Positions 1 to 8,674 of a stretch of 64,000 nt of DNA are shown piece by piece (positions within the stretch are counted from its first letter, which is position 1; every line of letters begins with the position of its first letter). This stretch comes from Rhodospirillales bacterium (GTDB taxonomy: Bacteria > Pseudomonadota > Alphaproteobacteria > Reyranellales > Reyranellaceae): assembly GCA_016185145.1 (NCBI GenBank), contig JACPOB010000005.1:55742-119741 (forward strand), given 5' to 3'. Both the position numbers and the translations under genes were made by a program. The notes beneath the pieces were generated by a model. That model had not been told where the DNA came from. It ran no database searches and saw only the letters and a list, made by a program, of their open reading frames with translations.

Positions 1-534
1 GCTGCGATCGACCTCGGCCGCCAGCGCCGCGGCCCGCTCGCGCGCGCCCTCGGGCAACTCGGGTGGTGCGATGTCGAACCACGTTGCGCGCTCGCCTTTG
101 GCGAAGGCCACGGCTTCGAGGATGCGCTTCTCGACCACGCCGCCCGCCTGCCTGGCGAGCCGCGCACCGAACAGGCGGCCGGTCAATGTCAGCGGCTCGT
201 ACTCCAGCGCGTAGCTCACCTTGCTGCCGCCGCGGCCATCGGACTCGAGATCGAAGATCGGACCGAAGCGACGGAACGGCCCCTTGGTGAATTCTCGGGC
301 CTGGCGGAAATGCCGGCCCTCGATCCACTCGTAGGGCTTCTCCTCCCATTCCAGCGCGAAGCCTGCAGCCTTGCCCTTGCCTCGGCGCAGCACAGTACCG
401 TTGGGCTGCGGCGTCTCTTCGAGTACATAGGGTGGAAGCCCCATCGCCTCGTTGAAGCGGTTGGTGTCGGCCAGCACCGGCCACAGCTCGCTGGGCGGCA
501 GGTCGAAAGTCCATGTCCAGGTCGCACGGGGCAT
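1..534 (-). CDS. SRPBCC-fold protein, DUF5939/adenylate-cyclase-like N-terminal region (partial)
   Basis: The frame is open from an ATG at 534 to the left edge with no stop, so only the first 178 codons are visible. The start reads MPRATWTWTFDLPPSELWPV, followed by the motif DTNRFNEAMGLPPY, a glycine-rich strand, and WEEKPYEWIEGRHF. This is the pattern of an SRPBCC (START-like) ligand-binding fold, and the DTNRFNE signature recalls the DUF5939 domain found in front of class III adenylate/guanylate cyclases. The catalytic part, if there is one, lies outside the window. It is divergent from the nuclease gene at 626. The fold is fairly sure; the cyclase link is inference. Confidence 0.6.
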   Translation of the reverse strand, partial: MPRATWTWTFDLPPSELWPVLADTNRFNEAMGLPPYVLEETPQPNGTVLRRGKGKAAGFALEWEEKPYEWIEGRHFRQAREFTKGPFRRFGPIFDLESDGRGGSKVSYALEYEPLTLTGRLFGARLARQAGGVVEKRILEAVAFAKGERATWFDIAPPELPEGARERAAALAAEVDRS

Positions 535-625
535 GAGGATGTTACTGTAGCACTCCTCCGGCGGATGCCTCGCGGAGGATCACAGGGTAGTGAAGCGTCA
601 GGCTCGGCGCGAAAGGAGGGAATTG

Positions 626-1078
626 ATGATCAGGAAGGCGATCTCACTCGGTATTGCCACCATCGCCTTTGTCTTCAGTGAATCCGCCATCGCTCAAGTC
701 GTCGTCGACGGCGACACCATCGAGCTCAAGGGCACGACCTTCCGATTGCACGGCATCGACGCGCCGGAGCTCGCACAGGTCTGCGCCGACGGCTGGCCCG
801 CAGGCCGTGCGGCACGAGACTATCTCTCCGACCTGATCGGCACGAAGGAGGTCGCGTGCACGACGCGGATGGGCGAGCTCGACCACGAGATCACGGCGAT
901 CTGCCGCGCCGATGGCATCGATCTCGGGGCCGCGATGGTCACCGGCGGCTACGCTCTCGCCTTCGTTCCGTATTCCGCGCGCTACATCACGCAGGAGGAT
1001 GCCGCGACAGCGGCGCGGCGCGGCGTTCACGGTCACAAGTGCATCGCGCCCTGGCAGTGGCGAAGCGCCCGGGACTGA
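626..1078 (+). CDS. Thermonuclease family (SNase-like) exported nuclease
   Basis: This 150-residue protein has a signal peptide (about residues 1-23, ending ESAIA) followed by a compact staphylococcal-nuclease-like OB fold. Visible family marks are VVDGDTIEL, the strand RLHGIDAPEL and the C-terminal PWQWR segment. Proteins of this family cleave DNA and/or RNA, here probably in the periplasm or outside the cell. I prefer the ATG at 626 over an in-frame ATG 36 bases upstream, because a GGAGG lies 8 bases before it and the signal peptide then begins correctly. Two central cysteines and one near the end could form disulfides, which fits export. The gene stands alone. The exact substrate is unknown. 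Confidence 0.85.
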   Translation: MIRKAISLGIATIAFVFSESAIAQVVVDGDTIELKGTTFRLHGIDAPELAQVCADGWPAGRAARDYLSDLIGTKEVACTTRMGELDHEITAICRADGIDLGAAMVTGGYALAFVPYSARYITQEDAATAARRGVHGHKCIAPWQWRSARD

Positions 1079-1254
1079 CGTCGACAGTTATCCTCCGGCA
1101 TTTTCTCTCAGCCCTCACGCGATCACATTGCTGCCAAGTTCCTGGCCAAATCTCCGCTGCGAAAAATCGCCGATCGCAGATATCGCGGTTCTTCGGCGAC
1201 ATAAAAACCAAGACGACCGACGCCCCCGCCCTCTGACCCCTCAAGGAACACGAG

Positions 1255-2862
1255 ATGCTCGATGAAGGCCCCGTGCCGCGACGCATTGTGAACTCTTCAT
1301 CTTCTCCTCGCCCCTCTTCCTCGAGATATCCGACTTCACCGCGGCCAGGCCGCCGGCCTGCGGGCGCGCGCGACACGTGGCGCACCGTCGGCGTGCTGCT
1401 GGGCGGGCTGGCGCTCGTGGCGGTGATGGTCTGGCTGGTGCCGCGCGAACCGTTGCCGCCATCTGCGTCTGCCGAGACCACTGGCGCATCGCCGCAGATC
1501 GCCGAAGCTCCAAGCGTGGACTCCGAATCAGCGACACCGATGCCCGAGCCGGCACAGCAGGAGGCATTGTCGCAGGAAGCAGCGCCGCCCGACGTCGACA
1601 CCGCAGCCGGACCGGAAACGGCTCCGCCCTCCGGCGCATCGGACCTCGAGCCGGAGGCGGCGGCGCAGGACGCACCGCCGGCCGATGACACCGCCGTCGC
1701 GATGGCATCACAGCCACCCGCGACGGCGCCCGCTCCTTCCATGGTCGAGACCTCCGCACGGCTGAAGAAGGGCGGCACGGTCGCGGGCGCGCTGCATGGG
1801 CTGGGCATCGCCACCAAGGACGTCGGCAACGCCATCGCGGCCCTCAAGGCGCGCGTACGCCTGAACCGTTTGCCGGTCGGCCAAGAAATCAACGTGACGC
1901 TGGGACCGACCGAGGACGAAGACGGCAAACCACTCCTGGTCGCTCTCAGGATCCGGCCCGAGCCCAGGCGCGAGGTCACGCTCGAGCGCGACGGCAATGG
2001 CGGTTTCAAAGCCGAGGAAGAGATCTTCGAGACCACGCCCAGGCTGCAGCGCGCCACGGGGACTGTCGACGGCTCGGTGATCGTGAGTGCCGAGGCGGCC
2101 GGCGTGCCGCGGCCGGCGCTGGTGGAGATGCTGCGCGCCTTCTCCTGGGACGTGAACTTCCAGCACGACATCAAGGTCGGCGACCGCTTCGACGTGCTGA
2201 TCGAGCAGGCCTGGACCAGCGACGGGTGGCCGGTCGACGCCGGACGCGTGCTGTGGGCCGAACTGACCACCGGCGGCGGCGAGCAGAGCTTCAGCATCTA
2301 CCGCTTCAAGCCGCACGATGGCGAGGAGTTCTTCTACAACAAGGAAGGCGAGAGCGTGGTCAAGGCGCTGCTGCGCACGCCGCTCAACATGAGCCGCATC
2401 TCATCGCGCTTCGGCATGCGCCATCATCCGGTGCTCAAGTTCACCCGCCTGCATGCCGGCATCGACTTCGCGGCGCCACCCGGCACGCCGATCCTCGCCG
2501 CCGGCGCCGGACGCGTCGTCGAGGCCGGCCCCAACGGCGGCTACGGGCGATGGATCAAGATCAGCCACTCGGATGGCCTGGCGACCGGCTACGCCCACCT
2601 GTCGCGCATCGCGCCGGGCGTGCGGCGCAGCGCGCGCGTGAAGCAGGGCCAGGTGATCGGCTATGTCGGCACCAGCGGGCTCTCGACCGGCCCGCATCTG
2701 CATTTCGAGTTGCATCGCAACGGCCGACCGGTCGATCCGCTCAGCATGGCGCGCACGGCGCTGAGGTCCCGGCTCAGCGGCCAGGACCTCACGCGCTTCA
2801 AGGCGCGCGTCGCAGAAATCGACCGGGCGCGCGACAGCGCAGCCGCAGCGGCACAGCCGTAG
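1255..2862 (+). CDS. M23 family metallopeptidase, membrane-anchored
   Basis: This 535-residue protein has a short cytoplasmic start, one membrane segment (about 44-62), a long Pro/Ala/Glu-rich linker, an OapA/LysM-like middle part and a C-terminal M23 (lysostaphin-type) domain. The zinc motif HAGID (H400, D404) and the second motif HLH (481-483) are intact, so the peptidase is probably active. Such proteins cut peptide cross-links of peptidoglycan in the periplasm during growth or division. The gene is monocistronic and lies 176 bases after the nuclease gene. Its end faces the next gene across a hairpin. The family call is firm; the exact cell-wall role is not known. Confidence 0.92.
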   Translation: MLDEGPVPRRIVNSSSSPRPSSSRYPTSPRPGRRPAGARDTWRTVGVLLGGLALVAVMVWLVPREPLPPSASAETTGASPQIAEAPSVDSESATPMPEPAQQEALSQEAAPPDVDTAAGPETAPPSGASDLEPEAAAQDAPPADDTAVAMASQPPATAPAPSMVETSARLKKGGTVAGALHGLGIATKDVGNAIAALKARVRLNRLPVGQEINVTLGPTEDEDGKPLLVALRIRPEPRREVTLERDGNGGFKAEEEIFETTPRLQRATGTVDGSVIVSAEAAGVPRPALVEMLRAFSWDVNFQHDIKVGDRFDVLIEQAWTSDGWPVDAGRVLWAELTTGGGEQSFSIYRFKPHDGEEFFYNKEGESVVKALLRTPLNMSRISSRFGMRHHPVLKFTRLHAGIDFAAPPGTPILAAGAGRVVEAGPNGGYGRWIKISHSDGLATGYAHLSRIAPGVRRSARVKQGQVIGYVGTSGLSTGPHLHFELHRNGRPVDPLSMARTALRSRLSGQDLTRFKARVAEIDRARDSAAAAAQP

Positions 2863-2890
2863 CGGCTTGCGCCCCTAGCGCCTGCTTTCT

Positions 2891-2964
2891 TTGAACGCTG
2901 ATACAACACCAACCTCACCCTGCGGGCTTCCTCAGGATGAGGTCGTCTGTGGATCAGCGTTCAA
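2891..2964. repeat. Hairpin between convergent genes
   Basis: Perfect 12-base arms (TTGAACGCTGAT at 2891-2902, its complement at 2953-2964) enclose an imperfect inner pair of CCTCACCCTG and CAGGATGAGG. It sits exactly between two convergent genes, so it may end both transcripts. The inner part resembles the arms of the larger palindrome at 9646. Confidence 0.5.
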
Positions 2965-2976
2965 TCAAAGTGGGTA

Positions 2977-3336
2977 CTAGCCGCGGATGTCCTTGGACGA
3001 CGACCGATCGATCGCTTCGCTGCAGCTCTGGCCGCCGACGGGCTTGCGCAGCTTCCAGCACATGGTGTCGCCGTCCTTCACGATCCCGGAATTGCAGTAG
3101 AAGACTTCCTGCTTCTTCTGCAGCCAGAGCCCGCCCGGCACGGCCGCCTTGATGTCGAAATCCTTGGCCAGGAGATCGGTCGCCGACAGGTTGGGCTCAG
3201 CGACATGCTGGGAGGCGCAGGTCGCCTCCGCCTTGCCCCCAGGCGCCGCCGTTGCCTGCTGATCCGTTGCCTGCCCGGCAGCGGTGAACACGAGAACGAG
3301 CGCCGCAGCGCCGAACATAGCCGTCTTCATCATCAT
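2977..3336 (-). CDS. Small exported cysteine-containing protein, unknown function
   Basis: This protein of about 119 residues starts with several Met codons (GTG-ATG-ATG-ATG-AAG). The ATG at 3336 has a GAGGG a few bases upstream and is preferred. Residues 1-25 form a signal peptide (MKTAMFGAAALVLVFTAAG, then QA). The mature part has four cysteines (in EATCASQ, VFYCNSG, TMCWKLR and QSCSEA), enough for two disulfides in the periplasm. I do not recognise a named domain. It is convergent with the M23 gene and divergent from the monooxygenase operon across an AT-rich gap. Confidence 0.7.
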   Translation of the reverse strand: MMMKTAMFGAAALVLVFTAAGQATDQQATAAPGGKAEATCASQHVAEPNLSATDLLAKDFDIKAAVPGGLWLQKKQEVFYCNSGIVKDGDTMCWKLRKPVGGQSCSEAIDRSSSKDIRG

Positions 3337-3339
3337 CAC

Positions 3340-3551
3340 ACCCTCGGATGGCGCCGCCCCAACGGAGCCACCTCTTTCCCAGGTGCTTAGGTATTATTTT
3401 CTCACCCAAAGAGCAATTTCTTATTCTGCGCCATAAATGTAATATTGTTGTTAAACTGCAATTACTGTGAATCGCGCCGTCAATTCGCAGATCGGCAATC
3501 CCCGGGACAATCCGAAGACGGGGCGCCTTGTTTTCGTGCCAGACTGCGCGC
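3340..3551. promoter_or_regulatory. AT-rich divergent promoter region
   Basis: About 210 bases separate the minus-strand exported protein from the plus-strand monooxygenase. The stretch from about 3385 to 3470 is clearly AT-rich compared with its surroundings, as expected for divergent promoters. No single -35/-10 pair or operator stands out. Confidence 0.35.
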
Positions 3552-5210
3552 ATGCAGCAGCACCATGAAGCCATCGTCGTCGGCGCCGGCGTCGCCGGCA
3601 TCTACCAGATCAAGCGCCTGCTCGACCTCGGCATCGATGCCACCGTGCTCGAGGCCGGCGGCGATCTCGGCGGCACCTGGTATTGGAATCGCTATCCGGG
3701 CGCGCGCTTCGATTCGGAGAGCTGGACGTACGGCTACTCCTTCTCGCGCGAGCTTTTGGACGAATGGCATTGGAAGGAGCACTTCTCCGGCCAGCCTGAG
3801 AACCTGCGCTACCTCAACCACGTCGCCGACAGGTTCGGCCTGCGCAAGCACATGCAGTTCAACTGCCGCGTCGACAGTGCGCGCTACGACGAGGCGGAGA
3901 ACCTCTGGCATGTGCGCACCGGCGATGGGCGCGAGCTCACCTGCCATTTCCTGATCCTGACCTTGGGGCTGCTGTCGATCCCGACCCTGCCCAAGCTCGA
4001 GGGCATGGAGAGCTTCAAGGGCCGCTCGTTCCACACCTTCCACTGGCCGCAGCAGCCGGTCGACATGGCGGGCAAGCGCGTCGCCGTGGTCGGCACGGGC
4101 GCCACCGGCATCCAGGTGATCGGCGAGATCGCCGACAAGGTGGGCGAGCTCACCGTGTTCCAGCGCCGGCCGAACTGGAGCTGTCCGCTGAACAACGGGC
4201 CGATCTCCGAGGCCGAGATGGCCGACATTCGCCGCCGCTACGACGAGATCTTCGCCGCCTGCTCGCACTCGCCGGGCGGTTTCGTGCACGAGCCCGACCG
4301 GCGCGGCTTCTACGAGGTGAGCCGTGAGGAGCGGCGGGCGCTGTGGGACCAGCTCTACGACGGACCGGGCTTCGGCATCTGGCTCGCCAACTTCCGCGAG
4401 ATCTTCACCGACGAGAAAGCCAACGCCGAGTTCTCCGAATACATCGCCGACCGCATCCGCCGGCGCGTGAAGGATCCCAAGGTCGCCGAGAAGCTGATCC
4501 CGCGCGACCACGGCTTCGGCGTGCAGCGCGTTCCGATGGAAACCAACTACTTCGAGGCCTTCAACCGGCCCAACGTCCGCCTGGTCGACATCAGCGAGAC
4601 GCCGCTGGTGCGCGTCACCGAGAAGGGCCTGCGCACGACCGAGGGCGACTACGAATTCGACATCATCGTCTACGCCACGGGCTTCGACGCCATCACCGGC
4701 GCCTACGACAAGATCGACATCCAAGGCGCGGGCGGCGTGAAGCTCGCCGACAAGTGGCGCACCTCGATCTCGACCTTCCTCGGCATGTTGATTCACGGCT
4801 TCCCCAACATGCTGATGCCGTCCGGCCCGCAAAGCGGCTCGGCCTCGACCAACTATCCGCGCGGCATCGAGACCGGCGTGAACTGGTGCACCGACCTGCT
4901 CGAGTACATGCAGGCCAAGGGCTACACCAAGGTCGAGGCGACGGAGCAGGCCGAGCAGCGCTGGACCAAGCACGTCGTCGACATGTACGCCATGATGCTG
5001 ATGCGCAAGGCCAAGTCGTGGTTCACCGGCTACAACTCCAATGTGCCGGGCCACGAGCAGGGCACCATCCGCTACCTCGTCTACAACGGCGGGACGCCGA
5101 AGTACGTGAACACGATCAACAAGGTAGCGGCCAGCGGCTACGAAGGCGTCGTGCTGAGCGCCGGTCACGGGCCGGCGCCGGCGGCCGGACAGCCGGCGGC
5201 CGTGGCCTGA
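3552..5210 (+). CDS. Baeyer-Villiger type flavin-containing monooxygenase
   Basis: This 552-residue class B flavoprotein monooxygenase should use FAD and NADPH to insert oxygen next to a ketone or to oxidise a heteroatom. It shows an N-terminal FAD Rossmann motif GAGVAG (11-16), the GGTWYWNRYPG segment (about 40-50), the Baeyer-Villiger fingerprint FKGRSFHTFHWP (155-166) and a second dinucleotide motif VGTGATG (about 181-187). Length and motif order match cyclohexanone/phenylacetone monooxygenases. The ATG at 3552 is chosen because it starts directly before the FAD-binding strand. It leads an apparent operon with a RidA-family protein 14 bases later and an MFS transporter. The substrate is not predictable. 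Confidence 0.92.
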   Translation: MQQHHEAIVVGAGVAGIYQIKRLLDLGIDATVLEAGGDLGGTWYWNRYPGARFDSESWTYGYSFSRELLDEWHWKEHFSGQPENLRYLNHVADRFGLRKHMQFNCRVDSARYDEAENLWHVRTGDGRELTCHFLILTLGLLSIPTLPKLEGMESFKGRSFHTFHWPQQPVDMAGKRVAVVGTGATGIQVIGEIADKVGELTVFQRRPNWSCPLNNGPISEAEMADIRRRYDEIFAACSHSPGGFVHEPDRRGFYEVSREERRALWDQLYDGPGFGIWLANFREIFTDEKANAEFSEYIADRIRRRVKDPKVAEKLIPRDHGFGVQRVPMETNYFEAFNRPNVRLVDISETPLVRVTEKGLRTTEGDYEFDIIVYATGFDAITGAYDKIDIQGAGGVKLADKWRTSISTFLGMLIHGFPNMLMPSGPQSGSASTNYPRGIETGVNWCTDLLEYMQAKGYTKVEATEQAEQRWTKHVVDMYAMMLMRKAKSWFTGYNSNVPGHEQGTIRYLVYNGGTPKYVNTINKVAASGYEGVVLSAGHGPAPAAGQPAAVA

Positions 5211-5224
5211 GAGGAGATTTGGAC

Positions 5225-5638
5225 ATGAGCGACATCGCCTATACGCCGATCCTGCCCGAGGGCTGGACGCGGCCGCGCGGCTTCTCGCATGCCGTCGTCG
5301 CCAAGGGCACCCGGAGCGTGCGCATCGCGGGCCAGATCGGCCGCGAGCCCAGCCAGTCGCACATCCCGCCGGGCACGGACGCCGGCACGCAGTGGCGCGT
5401 GGCGCTCTCGAACCTCGTGACCGTGCTGAAGGCGGCGGGCGGCGAGCCGCAGCACCTGGTGGCATTGCGCGCCTACGTGACGGACATCGCCGAGTTCAAT
5501 GCCGCGGGCGCCGCCATCGGCGCGGCATGGGGCGCCACGCTCGGCAGGCACTTCCCGGCCATGACCCTGGTCCAGGTTTCGGCCCTGATCGATCCGCAGG
5601 CCAAGGTCGAGATCGAGGGCGAAGCGATCCTGCCCTGA
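5225..5638 (+). CDS. RidA/YjgF family protein
   Basis: This 137-residue protein begins MSDIAYTPILPEGW and has the trimeric RidA fold pattern (VRIAGQIG, a central helix with LVTVLKAAGG, then LRAYVTDIAEFNAAG and VQVSALIDPQAKVEIEGEA). RidA proteins deaminate reactive enamines/imines, and catabolic relatives act in specific degradation pathways. I cannot confirm the arginine used for deamination at its usual place, so it may be a non-archetypal paralogue. A GAGGAG lies just upstream of the ATG and the gene follows the monooxygenase by 14 bases, so the two probably work on the same compound. Confidence 0.88.
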   Translation: MSDIAYTPILPEGWTRPRGFSHAVVAKGTRSVRIAGQIGREPSQSHIPPGTDAGTQWRVALSNLVTVLKAAGGEPQHLVALRAYVTDIAEFNAAGAAIGAAWGATLGRHFPAMTLVQVSALIDPQAKVEIEGEAILP

Positions 5639-5691
5639 GCCTGGGGGCGCCCTCGCGAACGGCGGAGGACGACCGGCACGTCGGCCGGCTG

Positions 5692-6885
5692 ATGCTGTTC
5701 TTCGCCATCGTCTATCTCGTCGAGGGCATCGGCCAGGCGCGCGTCGGCATCATCTACCAGCCGCTGACGCACTATCTGAAGGACATCGGCTGGAGCGCGC
5801 TGCAGGTCGCCGCCTATTTCGCCGTCCTGAACTTCCCGTGGATCATCAAGCCGGCCTTCGGCCTGGTCTCCGATTTCGTCCCGCTGTTCGGCTACCGCCG
5901 CAAGAGCTACCTGATCATGGCCAGCCTGTGCGCGGTCGCGGCCTTTGCCGTGATCGCCCGCCAGGCCGAACCGGGCGCCATCGCCCTGCCGTTGCTCCTC
6001 ACCTCCTACGCCATGGCCACGGCCAGCACGCTCTGCGGCGCCCTGCTGGCGGAGAACGGCCAGGCCTTCCGCCTCAGCAGCACCTTCGTCAGCCAGCAGT
6101 GGCTCTGGTTCTATATCGCGATCATGGCGAGCTCGTTCGCGGGCGGCGCGCTGGTCGAGACCCTGCCAGCGCTCTCCGCCCTCCAGATGGCGGCCGCCAT
6201 CGCCGCCGTCGCGCCGATTGCCGTGGTGCTGGCGTCGCTGTTCCTGCTCGATGAGCGCAAGGTGAGCGCGAACGCCGCCGAGATGCGGCGCACCTTCCAG
6301 AGCCTGGCGACGGCGACGAAGTCGGCCAGGCTCTACATCGTCGCGCTGTTCCTGTTTCTCTATTCCTTCGCGCCCGGCTTCGGCACGCCGCTCTACTACT
6401 TCATGACCGACGAGCTGAAGTTCTCGCAGAGCTACATCGGCATCCTGGGCGCGATCGCCTCGGCCGGCTGGATCGCCGGCGCCCTGCTGCATCGCTATCT
6501 GCTGCGCGGCATGAGCTCGAAGACGCTGCTCAACCTCAGCATCGTGCTGGGCACGCTGTCGGCCGCCTCGTTCCTGCTGCTGGCCGATCCGATCACGGCC
6601 GCGATCGTGAACTTCGCCAACGGCGTCGCCCTGATGATCGCCACCATCGCCTCGCTCACGCTCGCCGCCGACTATGCTCCCAGGCGCGCGGAGGGCTTCG
6701 CCTTCGCCGGGCTGATGTCGATCATGAACCTCGCGGAGCTCGCCTCCAGCACCGTGGGCGCTTGGCTCTACGACGACGTGTTCGGCGGACGGCTCGGACC
6801 GCTGATCGTCGTCTCCGCCGCCTCGACGGCGGTCACGCTGGCGCTCGTTCCGATGTTGCGACTCGACGGCGGCGTCAGTCGCTAG
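5692..6885 (+). CDS. MFS transporter (folate-biopterin/PUCC-like type)
   Basis: The protein is about 397 residues with around twelve hydrophobic segments, starting MLFFAIVYLVEGIGQARVG. The loop PAFGLVSDFVPLFGYRRKSY between helices 2 and 3 is the MFS signature loop, and its form resembles the BT1/folate-biopterin branch. The frame is open upstream into the end of the RidA gene, so an alternative start a few codons earlier (for example a CTG near 5641) is possible; 5692 is the first ATG. As third gene of the monooxygenase-RidA cassette it may import or export the pathway substrate. The family is firm; the substrate is unknown. Confidence 0.82.
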   Translation: MLFFAIVYLVEGIGQARVGIIYQPLTHYLKDIGWSALQVAAYFAVLNFPWIIKPAFGLVSDFVPLFGYRRKSYLIMASLCAVAAFAVIARQAEPGAIALPLLLTSYAMATASTLCGALLAENGQAFRLSSTFVSQQWLWFYIAIMASSFAGGALVETLPALSALQMAAAIAAVAPIAVVLASLFLLDERKVSANAAEMRRTFQSLATATKSARLYIVALFLFLYSFAPGFGTPLYYFMTDELKFSQSYIGILGAIASAGWIAGALLHRYLLRGMSSKTLLNLSIVLGTLSAASFLLLADPITAAIVNFANGVALMIATIASLTLAADYAPRRAEGFAFAGLMSIMNLAELASSTVGAWLYDDVFGGRLGPLIVVSAASTAVTLALVPMLRLDGGVSR

Positions 6886-6934
6886 AGATCGCTCCGGCAC
6901 ATCGTTCCTCTCGCAGCGTTGCTGGGGAGCAGGC

Positions 6935-7468
6935 TCAAGGCTTGGACAGCTCCAGGTACTGAGTGCCCAGCCTGAGCTGAAGCGTGCCGCCGATGGCGCG
7001 GCCCCGGATCGCGATCTCCGTCCTGAGGCAGGTCGAGCCGAACATCAGCGCCAGGCCGCTGACGCTTCCCGTCGATGAGACCTTGACCTTGATCGGTGTC
7101 GCGCCGCACTCCCGCTGGATCAGCGTGCCCGAGCCGATGCCGTTGGTCACCTGGAGCCTGAAGGTGACGACGCGTCCATCCGCCCGCGTCGTGACCATGC
7201 CGACATAGACCCCGTCATGGGTATCGATCGGTTCGGCGTTGTCGCCATTCTGCGGCTCGTCGTCGGTCTCGTCCGTCTGCTGCTGCCAGACCCCGATGGC
7301 CGCGTCGGCGCGCTTCTCGAGGTGCCCGCGGTCGAGAAACTTGACGGCCGGCGCACGCCATGCGGCAAGCGCCGACGATGGCCATGGCGTCGAAGCGAGA
7401 TAAGCGGCCCCCAGCAGGAACGTAAGCCAGGTGACGATCGCGCCAATGCGTCTTGGGTCTCGGACCAT
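6935..7468 (-). CDS. Exported hypothetical protein with N-terminal membrane segment
   Basis: This 177-residue protein has one N-terminal hydrophobic segment (about 9-27), probably a signal anchor or uncleaved signal. It is followed by an acidic linker (DETDDEPQNGDNAE) and a beta-rich C-terminal half with two cysteines (RECGATP, GSTCLR). A strong AGGAGG lies 8-13 bases upstream of the ATG at 7468. No domain is recognised. The beta-rich part looks like a small periplasmic binding or adhesion fold, but this is a guess. It is convergent with the MFS gene and stands just downstream of the TctC gene on the same strand. Confidence 0.65.
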   Translation of the reverse strand: MVRDPRRIGAIVTWLTFLLGAAYLASTPWPSSALAAWRAPAVKFLDRGHLEKRADAAIGVWQQQTDETDDEPQNGDNAEPIDTHDGVYVGMVTTRADGRVVTFRLQVTNGIGSGTLIQRECGATPIKVKVSSTGSVSGLALMFGSTCLRTEIAIRGRAIGGTLQLRLGTQYLELSKP

Positions 7469-7541
7469 GGAGCACCTCCTGGTCTGGCGAGACCTGCATT
7501 CTGCGGTGCTTTCGATCCGACCTATGTGTCATTCCGCACAC

Positions 7542-8507
7542 TCACTCCAGGCGAATGCCGGCATCGGCGATGACCTTCTTCCAGACCTCGGTCTCGCGGG
7601 CGATGTGCGCCGCGGCCTCGGCCTGGGTGTCGGCGATCGTCTCCATGCCCTGCTGGCCGTAGGCTGCCTGAACCTCCTGCGCCTTGAGCGCCTTGGTCAG
7701 GATCGCGTTGAGCTGCGCCACGATCTCGGGCGGGACCTTGGAGGAGACCACGGCGGCGTACCAGTTGGTCGCGGCGTAACCCGGGAAGGCCTGCTCGGCG
7801 ATGGTCGGGATGCCGGGATCGAACGGCGAGCGCTTGGCGCCGGTGACGGCAAGGGCGCGGATGCGGCCTTCGCGCATCATCGGCGTGGCGGTGGGAGCGC
7901 TCGCGATCAGCGACGGCACGTGGCCCGCCACTAGGTCGTTCATCGCCGGCCCGCCGCCGCGGAATGGAACGTGGTTCAGCCTGGTGCCGCTGCGCGCCTT
8001 CAAGAGCTCGCCGGCGAGGTGGCCCGCGCCGCCGACGCCCGATGAGCCGTAATCCATGCCTTCAGGACGCCTGGCGAGCTCGAGATACTCGGCCAGCGTC
8101 TTGGCCGGCACGCTGGGATGCACGACCAGCACGTTGGAGAAATCGACCGCCAGGCACACCGGCGCAATGTCGGCGATCGGATCGTAGCCGACGTCCTTCA
8201 TGGCGTAGGGATTGACCGCCAGCATGCCGACATTTGCCAGCAGCACGGTGTGGCCGTCGGCCGGCGCGCGCAGCGCCTCGCGGGTCGCGATATTGCCGCC
8301 GGCGCCGGGCTTGTTGTCGACCAGCACCGAGTAGCCGGCGCTCTTGGTCAGCTCGGCCGCCAGCACGCGCGCGACGATGTCGCCGCCGCCGCCCGCGGCG
8401 AAGCCGACGACCAGCCGCAGCTGCTTGGACGGAAATGCCTGCGCCCGACCCAGCGCCGGCAGCAACGCGGCCGACGCGGCAGCCCCGATCAACGAACGCC
8501 GATACAT
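7542..8507 (-). CDS. Tripartite tricarboxylate transporter family binding protein (Bug/TctC)
   Basis: This 321-residue periplasmic binding protein starts MYRRSLIGAAASAALLPALG, a signal peptide. The fold signature FPSKQLRLVVGFAAGGGGD and the loop VDNKPGAGGNIAT are diagnostic of the Bug/TctC family, which binds carboxylates, including small organic acids and aromatics. The ATG at 8507 has GGAGG 8 bases upstream; an in-frame codon 11 residues earlier has none and would spoil the signal peptide. No tctA/tctB genes are next to it, so it is an orphan receptor, as is common in organisms with many Bug proteins. The ligand is unknown. Confidence 0.9.
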   Translation of the reverse strand: MYRRSLIGAAASAALLPALGRAQAFPSKQLRLVVGFAAGGGGDIVARVLAAELTKSAGYSVLVDNKPGAGGNIATREALRAPADGHTVLLANVGMLAVNPYAMKDVGYDPIADIAPVCLAVDFSNVLVVHPSVPAKTLAEYLELARRPEGMDYGSSGVGGAGHLAGELLKARSGTRLNHVPFRGGGPAMNDLVAGHVPSLIASAPTATPMMREGRIRALAVTGAKRSPFDPGIPTIAEQAFPGYAATNWYAAVVSSKVPPEIVAQLNAILTKALKAQEVQAAYGQQGMETIADTQAEAAAHIARETEVWKKVIADAGIRLE

Positions 8508-8674
8508 GAACGATCCTCCAGACTTTCGTCCGGGGATCATGCCATCGCCTGTGCCTTTAGTCGGGCACGAATTTCGCGGAAGGATGGACGCCGTTGCCGA
8601 TGCCCATCAGCAGCCGGCGCGTCGGTAGCAGGCGCCGCCGGTCGCAATGGCGGCGCACTGACGCCTGCTCCCGG

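Noticed and set aside
3480..5465. A 661-codon minus-strand frame opposite the monooxygenase
   Set aside because: Composition is Val/Ala/His/Arg-rich without recognisable domains; the plus-strand frame has full Baeyer-Villiger motifs.
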